Part shown: positions 36,990-45,675 of the stretch, one piece after another
How the letters are laid out: each line of letters starts with the position of its first letter
Position numbering within the stretch: the stretch's first letter is position 1
Source of the DNA: Synechococcus elongatus PCC 11801
GTDB lineage: Bacteria; Cyanobacteriota; Cyanobacteriia; Synechococcales; Synechococcaceae
DNA: 64,000 nt
Assembly (NCBI RefSeq): GCF_003846445.2
Contig: NZ_CP030139.2
Span: 248,001-312,000 of the forward strand
Direction: 5' to 3'
The notes under the pieces: model-generated
What the model saw: the letters and a program-made list of their open reading frames with translations, nothing else
Told to the model about the DNA's origin: nothing
Database searches by the model: none
Position numbers and translations under genes: made by a program

Positions 36990-38270
36990 ATGAAATTCAG
37001 TTTTTACAAGATGTTCTCTATTTCAGTTCTTAGTCTTCTCTCACTTTCATCACTTACTGGTTGTAATCAAGAAAAAGATAATAATCACTCTGAAGGAACT
37101 ACAGTACAAAAGAGTACTCGGCTAGCTTCAGTTAAAGAATGGATAGTAGAGCCGGGGTGGGTCACGATTGGTAGTGATCCACAAGGAACTAGAGCTCAAA
37201 TCAGACAAACACAGCAGATTTCTCCTGAAAAACCAATCTTTAGAACAGAGTTTCGATATCTAGATCGACTTAACCCACTCTCAGGTATTAGAGAAGATAA
37301 TTGTCTTCAGGAGAATACAAAATTTACACAAGACCCTCGTTATTTAGCGCAAGAGGATTCAGCCTTTCTAAGATCTGCCAAAAGAGCAAACTATAATGAT
37401 ATGGTCTTCGCCTATATTTGTCAGACGAGTAGTGGTAAGCTTACGCCTGGCTCCAGCGCCCAAAACGCTATTAAGTATCTTCAAAGTCTTGGCTATATTT
37501 TCTTTTACAAAAAAAGCCCTGAGTCTGATGGAAAAATGCGTGATTTTAACTCTAGATATCTGACTGAATGTCAGTTTAATGTATCTAGTTGTGAATTCCT
37601 ATTTCAGCATCCATCTTTGATTCAGTTTTCCACAATTCTAAAAACAGATGGAAGAAATTTAATAGCAGTAGAGAAAGACTATTTATTTTTGAAAGATTGT
37701 GGTGCTCTGAGGCCAGAGATAGATGAAAAATGTATAGTTTTTAGAGATTACTTCTCCTATCGAGATCAGAATCTTGATTTTGCAATTCTTGACAATGCAC
37801 AAGAAATGAGTAAACTCGTTGGGTGTAATGCACGTGCAATAACTGATGAGTGGTGTTCAAGCGTTGCAGAATATCGATTTAAAGATGGTTTTTTATATGT
37901 TTATAAATCTGCTACTGAACTAGGCTTAGATTACTCTTGGCTTCCTAATGCTCAATCTTCAACAGAAAATGATGGAGGTTATGAGCATTTTTCTCCTGCA
38001 TATAATCAAGATTTTTTCACTCTTGAAGGTTCTACTTATACACAAGGATCAAATGATAATAGAAAGCCTATTGCTGCACGTTTTCAGCCTGTCAAAAAGT
38101 ATATTTACAAAGATAAAAAAACTGGCAAACTGTACTGTAATGCCAGGCTAGATAAGTTGCCGCGACCCAACTATCATGAGGGAATTATTCGATACCGACC
38201 TAATTCTATTGTTCCCGAAAATGGCTATATCTGTACTGAATCTGGCTGGCGCTATGTCGATCGCCGCTAG
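36990..38270 (+). CDS. Putative lipoprotein of unknown function
   Basis: 426 residues from the ATG at 36990. This start is preferred because MKFSFYKMFSISVLSLLSLS followed by SLTGC is a complete lipoprotein signal peptide with lipobox. The mature part has many cysteines (about twelve) and aromatic residues, such as NCLQENTKF, FAYICQTSSG, LTECQFNVSSCEF and NGYICTESGWRYVDRR, implying an exported, disulfide-containing globular protein. I do not recognise a family. The gene is AT-rich and lacks a full HIP1 site, as expected for a transferred gene. Confidence 0.65.
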   Translation: MKFSFYKMFSISVLSLLSLSSLTGCNQEKDNNHSEGTTVQKSTRLASVKEWIVEPGWVTIGSDPQGTRAQIRQTQQISPEKPIFRTEFRYLDRLNPLSGIREDNCLQENTKFTQDPRYLAQEDSAFLRSAKRANYNDMVFAYICQTSSGKLTPGSSAQNAIKYLQSLGYIFFYKKSPESDGKMRDFNSRYLTECQFNVSSCEFLFQHPSLIQFSTILKTDGRNLIAVEKDYLFLKDCGALRPEIDEKCIVFRDYFSYRDQNLDFAILDNAQEMSKLVGCNARAITDEWCSSVAEYRFKDGFLYVYKSATELGLDYSWLPNAQSSTENDGGYEHFSPAYNQDFFTLEGSTYTQGSNDNRKPIAARFQPVKKYIYKDKKTGKLYCNARLDKLPRPNYHEGIIRYRPNSIVPENGYICTESGWRYVDRR

Positions 38271-38293
38271 ATAAATCTGTCCATGACAATCTG

Positions 38294-39478
38294 TTAAACA
38301 GCAGTCTCGGCACGGGCAGACACCAGATCGATGATGTCGCAAAGCTGATCGATACTGTCATCCTCAAACAGCTCCTCTGGCCCCGTTGCACAGTAATTCG
38401 TAAACGGTGGCTCATAGAGTAGAGCCTTATCCATTACGCCATGAGTCGTCAGATAGTTGATGATTTCATTGACAAACTGAATCTGCGCAGCGCTATACAG
38501 CCGATCGCTTAAAAACTCACTAAACGCCTCTTTTGCTGCGTTGCGATCGAGACCGACCAAGCTGCGGACAAACCGCCAAAATCCCTGACTCTCCTGCTTC
38601 GCCCGATCGATCGCCGCCTGACTGCCAATCTTGTTCGACAGCAAAAAAGTTTCGAGCTCCTCTAGATCGGTAGGTGTGAGCGGTTGATTGCGGCGGAGAC
38701 GTTGAATCGCCAGATGGCTATCGTGTTCCAGTAAAAACTTTTTGGCCTGCAAACGAAAGCGCGTAAAGTCATCGCTGGTAATTAGGGCAAAGGGATCCAG
38801 CTCCTGCGCTTCTCCGAGCTGATCCTCAAAATTGGTGTAGAGCGGTTGCCGTGCCGTCTTTTCAATCAGCCCCACCAAGCCCCGCAGGGTGCGCCGCACT
38901 TTCTCCAGCAACGGCAGAGTCACATCCTCCCACCAGTCTTGGGTTTGCAAGTCCTGAATCAAGCTGAGTTCTGCCCCCACCATCGGGATGGCGCAACGGC
39001 CTTCCAGTAACTGCGCAACGGTCTGTACCCGCGATCGCAATTTGGGATAGTCAGATGCCTGTTTCAGCAGGGCAATTTGCAGCTTGTAAAGCAACAGGTC
39101 AAACTCACGGGCGGCCTTATCATCACTGGGTAGTTGCGAGGGCAGCGTGGCGAGTTGATCTGCCAGCAAGGTTCCGGCAGTGTCATCCAGTTTCCGCCAG
39201 CGATCGCCGTCACTCCATTGCTGCACAGCCTCGCGGAAAGGCTTCACCAAAAAGTTATTGGGGTTCATCGCCTGAATTGTCTGCCGCAGCTGACCCGCCA
39301 GTTGGGCCCGATAGTCCGCCTCATCACGGGGTAAATCGGTCTGATCATCCTGGAGGCCGATTGCCTCAGGGGGTAGCGATCGATCGAGGGCTTGAATCAA
39401 GGCAAGGCGACTGCGGAACAGCTTGGTCGAGAGGGTTTCGCTGGGGCTGCTCTGTTCCTTGGCCATCTCCCAAAGCAT
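38294..39478 (-). pseudogene. hsdR: C-terminal remnant of type I restriction enzyme HsdR
   Basis: 394 open codons matching only the C-terminal region of HsdR: NPNNFLVKPFREAVQQW, WWEDVTLPLLEKVRRTLRGL, VGLIEKTARQPLYTNFEDQL, EHDSHLAIQRLRRNQPLTPT, DLEELETFLL, FVRSLVGLDRNAAKEAFSEF, GVMDKALLYEPPF. The PD-(D/E)XK nuclease and both RecA-like motor domains (some 550 residues) are absent. No hsdM or hsdS is present in the window. It cannot restrict DNA by itself. It directly abuts an unknown fragment in another frame upstream. Confidence 0.8.
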
Positions 39479-39674
39479 AGTACTCCGCTTGGCTCACTAG
39501 CAACTCTGGTACCTGCAACGAGATCCGGTAGCACTCTAAAAACTTGCCCAAGACTCCCATTACATAAGCCTTGATCGGATCAGAAAAGCGATCCCCCTCA
39601 GAAAGGAATACAGACACCAGCTTCTCCCCTGCCGAGCCAAAGGGCTGATTATGGCGGCTGAGTGCTCGGTCCAT
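39475..39674 (-). pseudogene. Unknown gene fragment sharing a 70-bp repeat with 35.2 kb
   Basis: Reads NQPFGSAGEKLVSVFLSEGD, then RFSDPIKAYVMGVLGKFLEC, YRISLQVPELLVSQAEYYAL in one frame, ending where the HsdR remnant starts in another frame. The first ~23 residues and their DNA match the plus-strand fragment at 35230-35300. No family recognised and no credible start. Confidence 0.45.
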
Positions 39675-39955
39675 GTTGCCCAGTGGAACCCCAAATTAGG
39701 CCAAGGCCTCGATGACCTCATCGCCGCTCACGAGGCTGAGAAATGGCATCAGATTCTAGATGCCACCCCATCCTTTGAAGCTTGGTAGCGGCGATGGATT
39801 GAAGGTGCGATGCTGCAACGGCTGCGCTTTCCGCTCAGTCACTATCAACCCTCACTTCAGGTTTCAGAACCAGACCTATCCAAAGCGATCGCCCTCGATG
39901 CGATTCCCCAGAGCAGTATCGTGGCGCTGCCTTCCGGCAAAGGCACCCAAGCGCA
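39666..39955 (+). pseudogene. Fragment of a CyRepA1/DUF3854-type plasmid replication protein
   Basis: The plus strand reads VAQWNPKLGQGLDDLIAAHE, AEKWHQILDATPSFEAW, then an in-frame TAG at 39786, RRWIEGAMLQRLRFPLSHYQ, and SIVALPSGKGT. The pattern W-P-x-G-K/Q-G-x-DDLI followed by a P-loop-like SGKGT is that of cyanobacterial plasmid primase-helicases where the toprim part meets the helicase. Nonsense mutation plus missing ends show it is dead. It ends at a junction with the BrnA remnant. Confidence 0.55.
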
Positions 39956-40133
39956 AGACATCCGGCTTTAAGCGCAGGCTAATGGCCACTTTGGGAGATT
40001 GCGATCGGGGTCTGCTGTTGCGCTTGCCGCCTTGCTTGAGCACCACTCGACTGAGCATTTCATCTGTCAACTCGGGCAAATCGTCATCAGGTTCGCTGGA
40101 AGTATGGCGTGTAGCGGCGGATTTCTCGGGCAT
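39932..40133 (-). pseudogene. BrnA antitoxin remnant
   Basis: MPEKSAATRHTSSEPDDDLP, ELTDEMLSRVVLKQGGKRNS, then SPKVAISLRLKPDVL match the BrnA antitoxin family (DEMxxRA... then PKVxVSLRLDxDVL). The final helix (GWQTRMNxxL) is lost at the junction near 39,950 with the CyRepA1 fragment. The ATG at 40133 overlaps the end of the BrnT remnant, the normal arrangement. Confidence 0.65.
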
Positions 40134-40279
40134 TGCATTTCCTCATAGAGAAGATGTGACGCGATCGCCCGCGAGGTGTAGCCAACCATGACCATGTGGT
40201 CATCGAGGAAGCTAACGGAGAGCACTCGCTTTTCGCCATAGTCGCGCCGGTTATCTTTGACCGCGAGATGATGACTCAC
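40076..40279 (-). pseudogene. BrnT toxin remnant
   Basis: KDNRRDYGEKRVLSVSFLDD and HMVMVGYTSR, then after a one-base frame change RGRSRHIFSMRKCNAREIRR YTPYFQRT to a stop inside brnA. This is the C-terminal half of BrnT (DYGEER..., HTxRGxxxRIISMRKANxRE). The N-terminal half with the catalytic region is missing and the frame is broken, so the toxin is inactive. Confidence 0.65.
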
Positions 40280-41621
40280 TTTTCAACTGCCACAGTTTGA
40301 TGGGTCCTTCATGGGTATAAGTTGCCAGAAGTTGACCATCTGGACTTAACACTACTGGTTTAGAAGCAATTCCCAATGTTCCACTTAGTCGCCACTGCGC
40401 GAGGCGATCGCCCGTTTTCAGCTGCCAGAGCATTAGTTCAGAACGATTTTCGCTGAGCAGTTGATCCTCTCGCTGATCAACCATCAGATTGAGGACACTG
40501 TAGGCATTAGCCTTTTGGATGATCTTGCCACTCGATAAACTTAAAAACAGTAGAGAATTATGCTGAGCAAGGATCACAGTCTGATCGTCAGGTGTTAGAG
40601 CGAGAGTCGTAATTTGTCCTTGTTGGTCACTAGCCCACGTCTGTTGAATTTTCCCAGTATTTAGGTCCCACTTTTCAATACGATTACCGTAGTCAGGGGC
40701 AACAATTAGACTGTCTCCTTTAGAAGAAATATCGAAGATTGGAAAGGGTCGGTCAATATCGCTCCGTTTGAGTGGAATCGTTTGCAGAATTTTGCCACTT
40801 TTAACGTCCCAGGCTCGTAGTGATGCTTGGGCATTTTCTGCTGCTGGCTTAATAAAACCAACAAGGGTACGACCATTCGGTGTGAACTGAACATCACCGC
40901 CACCATCCCATTGGTGCAGGAGCTGTCCAGTTTTAGAATCAATCACTTTAATGATTTGAGCTGTTGCAGTTGCTAGCGTTGTATTGTCAGGAGAAAAAGC
41001 GATCGCCTCAATTTGTTCTCGCTCAATATTCATTTTTGTATGTGGAGTCCCTTTCAGACTGATCAGCACCTTACCTGAATCAATCTGCCAGATTCGAACA
41101 TCAGCAGAATTAGCGACTGCTAAGCGCCGACCATCTGGACTAAAGGCCATACAGCAGACAAAGGGCGACTCGTTGGGAACTGTACTGACTAATGGCAATG
41201 ATTCAGCGAGGAGAGGCGGCTCTGGCGCTCGTAAATCCTTGAGATAAAACCCAGCAAATAAGAAGAGGTAAATTCCCACAAATGAAATCCATCCCTGCTT
41301 CAGACTGAGTCGATTCGAAAAGAGCAAACCAAATACACTGCCAATAATGCCCCCGAGGATAGATCCCAGAGGAATCAATATCACTAGAATAAAGTTCAGA
41401 ATAATAGCAGCGTAAGCATCACCACTCAGCACAGGTTGGCCAATCATGGGCAAAATAGCAACGAGGAATACTCCTAAGAAAGAGCCCAAAATGGCTGGAA
41501 GGGATTGCACTTCTCGACGTCTGAAGAGTGCTCTAACGATTGAGTTGAGAATGCTGCCAACGATTGCCCCAATGATCAAGGCAAGGATATTACCGGCGAT
41601 AAATTGTAATAACAAAGCCAC
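40251..41621 (-). CDS. Membrane-anchored WD40-repeat protein
   Basis: 456 residues. The N-terminal ~130 residues have four hydrophobic segments (FIAGNILALIIGAIVGSIL, ILGSFLGVFLVAILPMIG, IILNFILVILIPLGSILGGI, SFVGIYLFLFAGFYL). Residues ~150-456 are WD40-type blades: CCMAFSPDGRRLAVANSADV RIWQ, IEAIAFSPDNTTLATATAQI IKV, ITTLALTPDDQTVILAQ, VVLSPDGQLLATYTHEGPIK LWQL. It is a membrane protein presenting a propeller, likely a protein-interaction scaffold; on which side is unclear. No partner gene is evident. The start ATG at 41621 begins a clean membrane segment. The 3' end overlaps the BrnT remnant by about 30 bp. Confidence 0.75.
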   Translation of the reverse strand: MALLLQFIAGNILALIIGAIVGSILNSIVRALFRRREVQSLPAILGSFLGVFLVAILPMIGQPVLSGDAYAAIILNFILVILIPLGSILGGIIGSVFGLLFSNRLSLKQGWISFVGIYLFLFAGFYLKDLRAPEPPLLAESLPLVSTVPNESPFVCCMAFSPDGRRLAVANSADVRIWQIDSGKVLISLKGTPHTKMNIEREQIEAIAFSPDNTTLATATAQIIKVIDSKTGQLLHQWDGGGDVQFTPNGRTLVGFIKPAAENAQASLRAWDVKSGKILQTIPLKRSDIDRPFPIFDISSKGDSLIVAPDYGNRIEKWDLNTGKIQQTWASDQQGQITTLALTPDDQTVILAQHNSLLFLSLSSGKIIQKANAYSVLNLMVDQREDQLLSENRSELMLWQLKTGDRLAQWRLSGTLGIASKPVVLSPDGQLLATYTHEGPIKLWQLKSESSSRGQR

Positions 41622-41784
41622 TCTAATCTATGACTCCAGTCATTCGCAGTAATCGTAACGTCCCACTCAACTCCAGTCAGGCCTTAGGACGCGGTAGAAA
41701 CCTACAAGACAAGCTTTATTTCAATTTATCCCCCCACTTGTCCTAGCTGATTAAGATGAAGATATTGAATTCCGTACAGTATTC

Positions 41785-42345
41785 ATGCGCGGTGGAGCTA
41801 GATCTGGAGCCGGCCGACCGAGAGGGAGTGGGAAGTATGGCGAACCCACCAAGTCTGTCCGTCTACCACTGAGTGTGATTGAGCAACTGCCCCAGATCCT
41901 CGATCAGCAGCAGTCCAGGACAACCCTGAGCGAGGTGTATCGCCCGCAGCGCGGAGCTGTTTTAGCCCTACCGCTTTACCAAATGCCAGTTTCAGCAGGG
42001 TTCCCTTCACCCGCTGATGACTACATCGAGCAGAGACTAGACCTCAATCGGCACTTGATTAAGAATCCGGCCGCTACCTTCATGGCGCGAGTCTCTGGCG
42101 ACTCAATGATTGGGGTAGGAATTCACAACGGGGACATGATTATCGTCGACCGTTCCCTTGAACCCCGTGACGGACAAATTGTGATTGCAGTCTTGAACGG
42201 CGAACTGACCGTGAAGCGCCTGCGCCAAGACCGCCAACGGCTATTCCTACAAGCCGAGAACCCGAACTATCCCGACCTTGAGATTACTGACGCCAGTGCC
42301 TTCCAAATTTGGGGAGTCGTGACCAATGTTATTCATACGCTCTGA
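41785..42345 (+). CDS. umuD: UmuD-type self-cleaving subunit of DNA polymerase V
   Basis: 186 residues, longer than E. coli UmuD (139) because of an N-terminal extension RGGARSGAGRPRGSGKYGEP, rich in Gly/Arg and common in cyanobacterial versions. The cleavage site is Ala71-Gly72 in PVSAGFPSPADDY; catalytic Ser107 lies in VSGDSMIG and Lys144 in LTVKRL. RecA-stimulated self-cleavage would give UmuD', which pairs with UmuC for translesion synthesis. umuC starts 24 bp downstream. No convincing LexA box was found upstream. Confidence 0.9.
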   Translation: MRGGARSGAGRPRGSGKYGEPTKSVRLPLSVIEQLPQILDQQQSRTTLSEVYRPQRGAVLALPLYQMPVSAGFPSPADDYIEQRLDLNRHLIKNPAATFMARVSGDSMIGVGIHNGDMIIVDRSLEPRDGQIVIAVLNGELTVKRLRQDRQRLFLQAENPNYPDLEITDASAFQIWGVVTNVIHTL

Positions 42346-42369
42346 GTTCTCAATTATTGGGACTCTGAA

Positions 42370-43617
42370 ATGTTTGCTCTTGTAGATTGCAACAACTTCT
42401 ACGTCTCCTGTGAACGGGTCTTTAATCCCAAACTCCACGGTCAGCCTGTGGTTGTTCTCTCCAACAACGACGGCTGTGTGATCGCCCGCTCCGCCGAGGT
42501 GAAAGCCCTGGGAATTCCTATGGGGATCCCATTCTTCAAAGTCAAAGACCTAGTGACGCAACATCAGATTCAGGTCTTCTCCAGCAACTACGCCCTCTAC
42601 GGCGACATGAGCCAGCGGGTGATGCAAACCCTAGCAACGCTCTGTCCAGAGCTGGAAGTCTATTCAATTGACGAAGCCTTCTTAGACTTTTCTGGGTTTC
42701 AATCCCAACCGCTGCAGCAAGGTCAATTAATTCGTCAGACCGTGGGTCAGTGGACAGGCATCCCTGTCTCGATTGGGATTGCTGCCACGAAGGTCCTAGC
42801 AAAAGTGGCAAACAAACTGGCCAAGCAGAACGGCGGTGTATTTGTCCTATCGCCCTCAAAGGTTTCCGAAGTCCTCGCCACGCTGCCGGTTGAAGATGTT
42901 TGGGGCATCTCTGGTCGTTGGGGTCAGAGATTACGAGCATTGAAGATCAACACTGCTGCTGAACTACAGTCGGCCAACCTTGCTCTAATTCGTCAGCAGT
43001 TCAACGTGGTGCTGGAACGGATTGTGCGAGAACTGCGGGGCGAATCCTGCTTACCCCTCGAATCCATCGTTAATCCGCAGCAGAGCTTAGTCGTTTCCCG
43101 TTCCTTCGGGCAGCCGATTACAACCTTGCCGGAACTGAAACAAGCTGTGGCCACCTACGTGAGTCGAGCAGCGGAGAAGCTACGGAGTCGGCAGCTGACG
43201 ACTAGTTATCTGACCGTCTTTGCGCGGACGAATCGGTTTCAAGAGAACTACGAAGCGCCGAGTGCCAGTCAAGGCTTACTCACATCTACCAGCCATACGG
43301 GAAAGCTATTGGAAGTCGCCCTGCGTTGTACGGAGTCCATCTATCAAACTGGGCGAGCTTACAAGAAAGCAGGAGTGCTACTCCAAGGGTTGAGCTCAGA
43401 CCAGTTAGTTCAGCAGAGTCTGTTTGAGGAAACCGGCGACGGCAAAGGTGAAGTGCTGATGGCGACCATTGACCGGATTAATCGGAAGTTTGGGCGGCAG
43501 TCCCTGAAGTATGGAGCCGTGGGAACGACTCAAGCTTGGGCGATGCAATCAAATCATCGAACGCCGCAGTACACGACGCGATGGCAGGATTTGCCCTTGG
43601 TCTTGGCAAGGTCCTGA
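42370..43617 (+). CDS. umuC: UmuC, Y-family DNA polymerase V catalytic subunit
   Basis: 415 residues, close to the usual 420. [20 protein letters not shown] gives Asp6; [11 protein letters not shown] gives Asp101/Glu102, so all three metal-binding carboxylates are present. [20 protein letters not shown] is the fingers region; [20 protein letters not shown] and [12 protein letters not shown] follow; the little-finger domain and C-terminal DUF4113-like segment are complete. Error-prone translesion polymerase with UmuD'. Operon with umuD. Chromosomal or plasmid-borne origin cannot be decided, but the flanks are mobile-element debris on the left. Confidence 0.93.
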   Translation: MFALVDCNNFYVSCERVFNPKLHGQPVVVLSNNDGCVIARSAEVKALGIPMGIPFFKVKDLVTQHQIQVFSSNYALYGDMSQRVMQTLATLCPELEVYSIDEAFLDFSGFQSQPLQQGQLIRQTVGQWTGIPVSIGIAATKVLAKVANKLAKQNGGVFVLSPSKVSEVLATLPVEDVWGISGRWGQRLRALKINTAAELQSANLALIRQQFNVVLERIVRELRGESCLPLESIVNPQQSLVVSRSFGQPITTLPELKQAVATYVSRAAEKLRSRQLTTSYLTVFARTNRFQENYEAPSASQGLLTSTSHTGKLLEVALRCTESIYQTGRAYKKAGVLLQGLSSDQLVQQSLFEETGDGKGEVLMATIDRINRKFGRQSLKYGAVGTTQAWAMQSNHRTPQYTTRWQDLPLVLARS

Positions 43618-43676
43618 TAGGGCTTAGACACACCTAGCGATTATCTGCAGTCTGGTCTTTTGAAAAGGTGAAGGAA

Positions 43677-44441
43677 ATGTCAAACCAGCGAGTACTGCCA
43701 GTTGACCAGCGTTTTTTCAATGATGGGGCTTGGTACGTTTTAAGCTCTACCAGCTTAGGGAATAGCGGTTTAGAACCTGGCCAAATTGTTGGTCAACTGC
43801 AAGGTGGCGTGGAAGCTATTCAGCAACTCATTGCAGAGGGGATTTGCTTACCTTTGTTCTTCCCTGGTGATTGTGCCTTAGATCAGGTTGTGGTTGTGTT
43901 GGGTGACTTAACCCCTGGGCAGGAACATGAATGGCTGGGTCGTATACAAAGTTATTTACACATTCCCTGCGGTGAGTTGATGTTGTTGGGTGGTGGTGGT
44001 TGCGAAGAGGATTGGGAGGTTGCGATTCATCATGCTGATCCACCTAATCCGCATCTGTTTAACTTCCAGAAGTTTACTATTCCTCCTGGGGACTATCTAG
44101 TTGAAGTTTATGCCTTTTTAGGAAGTATGAACTTCAACTTCCATCTGGAGGAGATTCCTCGAAAGCAGTGGCAGCAATGGTTTCATCTACAAGATAAAAC
44201 TAAAGCAGAACAGCCAGATTGGTTCAAGTTTTTATTAGAAAATGACTATATCGATAGTGAAGAGTTTGATTTGCAAGAGTACATTATCCGTTTAAGTCCA
44301 TTGCAGGAAATACCTCCGTTGCCGGTATTAGACGAAGAAAATGCTTGGTGTGGCTATTACCAGTTTCGTCAGCCAGAACATTGTCCGAGAGGTATTTCTC
44401 GTACTCAGCTATTGGTGCAGTCTTCTGCAGCAGATCTCTAA
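43677..44441 (+). CDS. Hypothetical protein
   Basis: 254 residues from ATG 43677; a GTG 9 nt upstream is an alternative. AAGG sequences lie just before both. The protein is acidic and aromatic-rich with GAWYVLSSTSLGNSGLEPGQ, QQLIAEGICLPLFFPGDCAL DQVVVVLGDL, LMLLGGGGCEEDWEVAIHH and IPPGDYLVEVYAFLGSMNFN. No signal peptide or membrane helices; probably a soluble cytoplasmic protein. I do not recognise the family, though the IPPGDYLVEVYAF stretch resembles small DUF families with a beta-sandwich. It follows umuC by 59 bp. Confidence 0.65.
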   Translation: MSNQRVLPVDQRFFNDGAWYVLSSTSLGNSGLEPGQIVGQLQGGVEAIQQLIAEGICLPLFFPGDCALDQVVVVLGDLTPGQEHEWLGRIQSYLHIPCGELMLLGGGGCEEDWEVAIHHADPPNPHLFNFQKFTIPPGDYLVEVYAFLGSMNFNFHLEEIPRKQWQQWFHLQDKTKAEQPDWFKFLLENDYIDSEEFDLQEYIIRLSPLQEIPPLPVLDEENAWCGYYQFRQPEHCPRGISRTQLLVQSSAADL

Positions 44442-44477
44442 CTCTTTGAAACTAAATCCATCACCGAGATGGATGGC

Positions 44478-45239
44478 TTAAAGACTGCTGGTGATTTGCA
44501 AAGAGATCTCTACTTTTACTTGCCCACCGACTTGCTCCAGCCAGCGCACACGCCTGACCCGTCCTGAGTAGGGTGCTTTGACCACCAGAGCATCGAGTTG
44601 AGCTTGGACTGAGTTGAGTTCCATCTGTCGTTGCTGGGCTTGCCACTGATTGAGCTTGTCTTGGCGCTGCGCTTGAGCGATCGCATTGAGGAGTCGTTGC
44701 TCTGAAGCTTTGAGTTGCTGTTGAGCGACTTGGACTTGCAGGGCTTGTTGATCACGGGCGATCGCGGCGAGGTCTGCTTCCCGCTGGGGTCGAAGTCCTT
44801 GATCTGCGAGGGATTGAGATCGCTCCGCTTCGGCTTGCGCTGTTGTGAGGCGCGACTGGGCTTGCAAGAGAACTAACTGCGCTTGTTCCCGAGCGGCGGC
44901 GGCTTCTTGAGGCTGAGTGCTGGGCAAAGCGGGTGGCTGGGATAGCTCGAATTGGAGCTGTGCCAACCGTGCTTGCAGCGTGGCTCGACCGGGCCGGAGA
45001 GCGATCATCTGTCCCGCTTGGAGGCGATCGCCCTCAACGACTTGCAAATCCTCGGGCTTTTCAACCTCGAACTTGAGCTTGAGTTGTCGCGGTTGATTGG
45101 GTGCAGCTGGATCGGGTTCTGTGGGAGTTTCCACAGGAGCGATCGCGGTTTGCGCGGGATTGGGAGCTTCAGCAGTGGCGGAGCTGCAGGCGGCGATCGC
45201 CACCATCATCAGGATTAAAACAAGGGCTTGCTGGATCAT
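44478..45239 (-). CDS. Lipoprotein resembling an HlyD/membrane-fusion-type efflux adaptor
   Basis: 253 residues. MIQQALVLILMMVAIAACSS is a lipoprotein signal (lipobox AIAAC). A Pro/Glu-rich linker follows, then LQVVEGDRLQAGQMIALRPG (half of a biotinyl-lipoyl-like domain), a long Gln/Ala-rich coiled coil (about 85-215), and VKAPYSGRVRRVRWLEQVGG (second lipoyl-like half). This is the layout of periplasmic adaptor proteins, but the usual beta-barrel and membrane-proximal domains are missing at the C-terminus, so it is short. Its ATG overlaps the TGA of a small upstream ORF (ATGA). No ABC or RND pump is adjacent. Confidence 0.75.
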   Translation of the reverse strand: MIQQALVLILMMVAIAACSSATAEAPNPAQTAIAPVETPTEPDPAAPNQPRQLKLKFEVEKPEDLQVVEGDRLQAGQMIALRPGRATLQARLAQLQFELSQPPALPSTQPQEAAAAREQAQLVLLQAQSRLTTAQAEAERSQSLADQGLRPQREADLAAIARDQQALQVQVAQQQLKASEQRLLNAIAQAQRQDKLNQWQAQQRQMELNSVQAQLDALVVKAPYSGRVRRVRWLEQVGGQVKVEISLQITSSL

Positions 45240-45514
45240 GACTCTGCTCCTTGACGCTGCCAGTAGGGATGGATTTGGACATGGCGCAGCTGCACCCCAA
45301 AGCGGCAGAGGGCTTCGAGGGGCTGGAGCTTGGCGAGGCGGTCTTCACTGAGCCGAAAGCGTCGGGCAACAGTCCGCACCTCGGTCTGATCGATGGGGAG
45401 GACAACCTTCGTCGCACTGTTGTGGAGGACTTCAGCTGTCAGGCTAATGTCCTGGGGGACATGGGTTGGGACCCAATGACGAGCAGCCGCAAGAATTCAC
45501 TCTTGAGTAGACAT
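45236..45514 (-). pseudogene. Small ORF upstream of the adaptor gene, interrupted by a TGA codon
   Basis: From ATG 45514 the frame reads MSTQE, then TGA (45499-45497), then 86 well-formed residues: ILAAARHWVPTHVPQDISLT, AEVLHNSATKVVLPIDQTEV, RTVARRFRLSEDRLAKLQPL, ALCRFGVQLRHVQIHPYWQR. The stop at 45238-45236 overlaps the adaptor start as ATGA, as in coupled operon genes. A TGG-to-TGA change would explain the break; a non-ATG start after the stop is the alternative. No family recognised. Confidence 0.5.
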
Positions 45515-45675
45515 GGCCAATAGACTGATGTGGCTTCACAGTATGTCGCTCAGGTCTAACCCGCGATAGTCTCTCGAAACCATCGGTTGCTCCCGAGAGG
45601 GGTTAACAACTTCAGATTCATTGGCCTACTGGAAGCCAAGGCCGTCCGCTCTCCCCTTGATTTTGAAGAGATGCC

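Noticed and set aside
41740-41784. LexA/SOS box before umuD
   Set aside because: GTAC occurs near the start, but the second half-site with correct spacing is absent.
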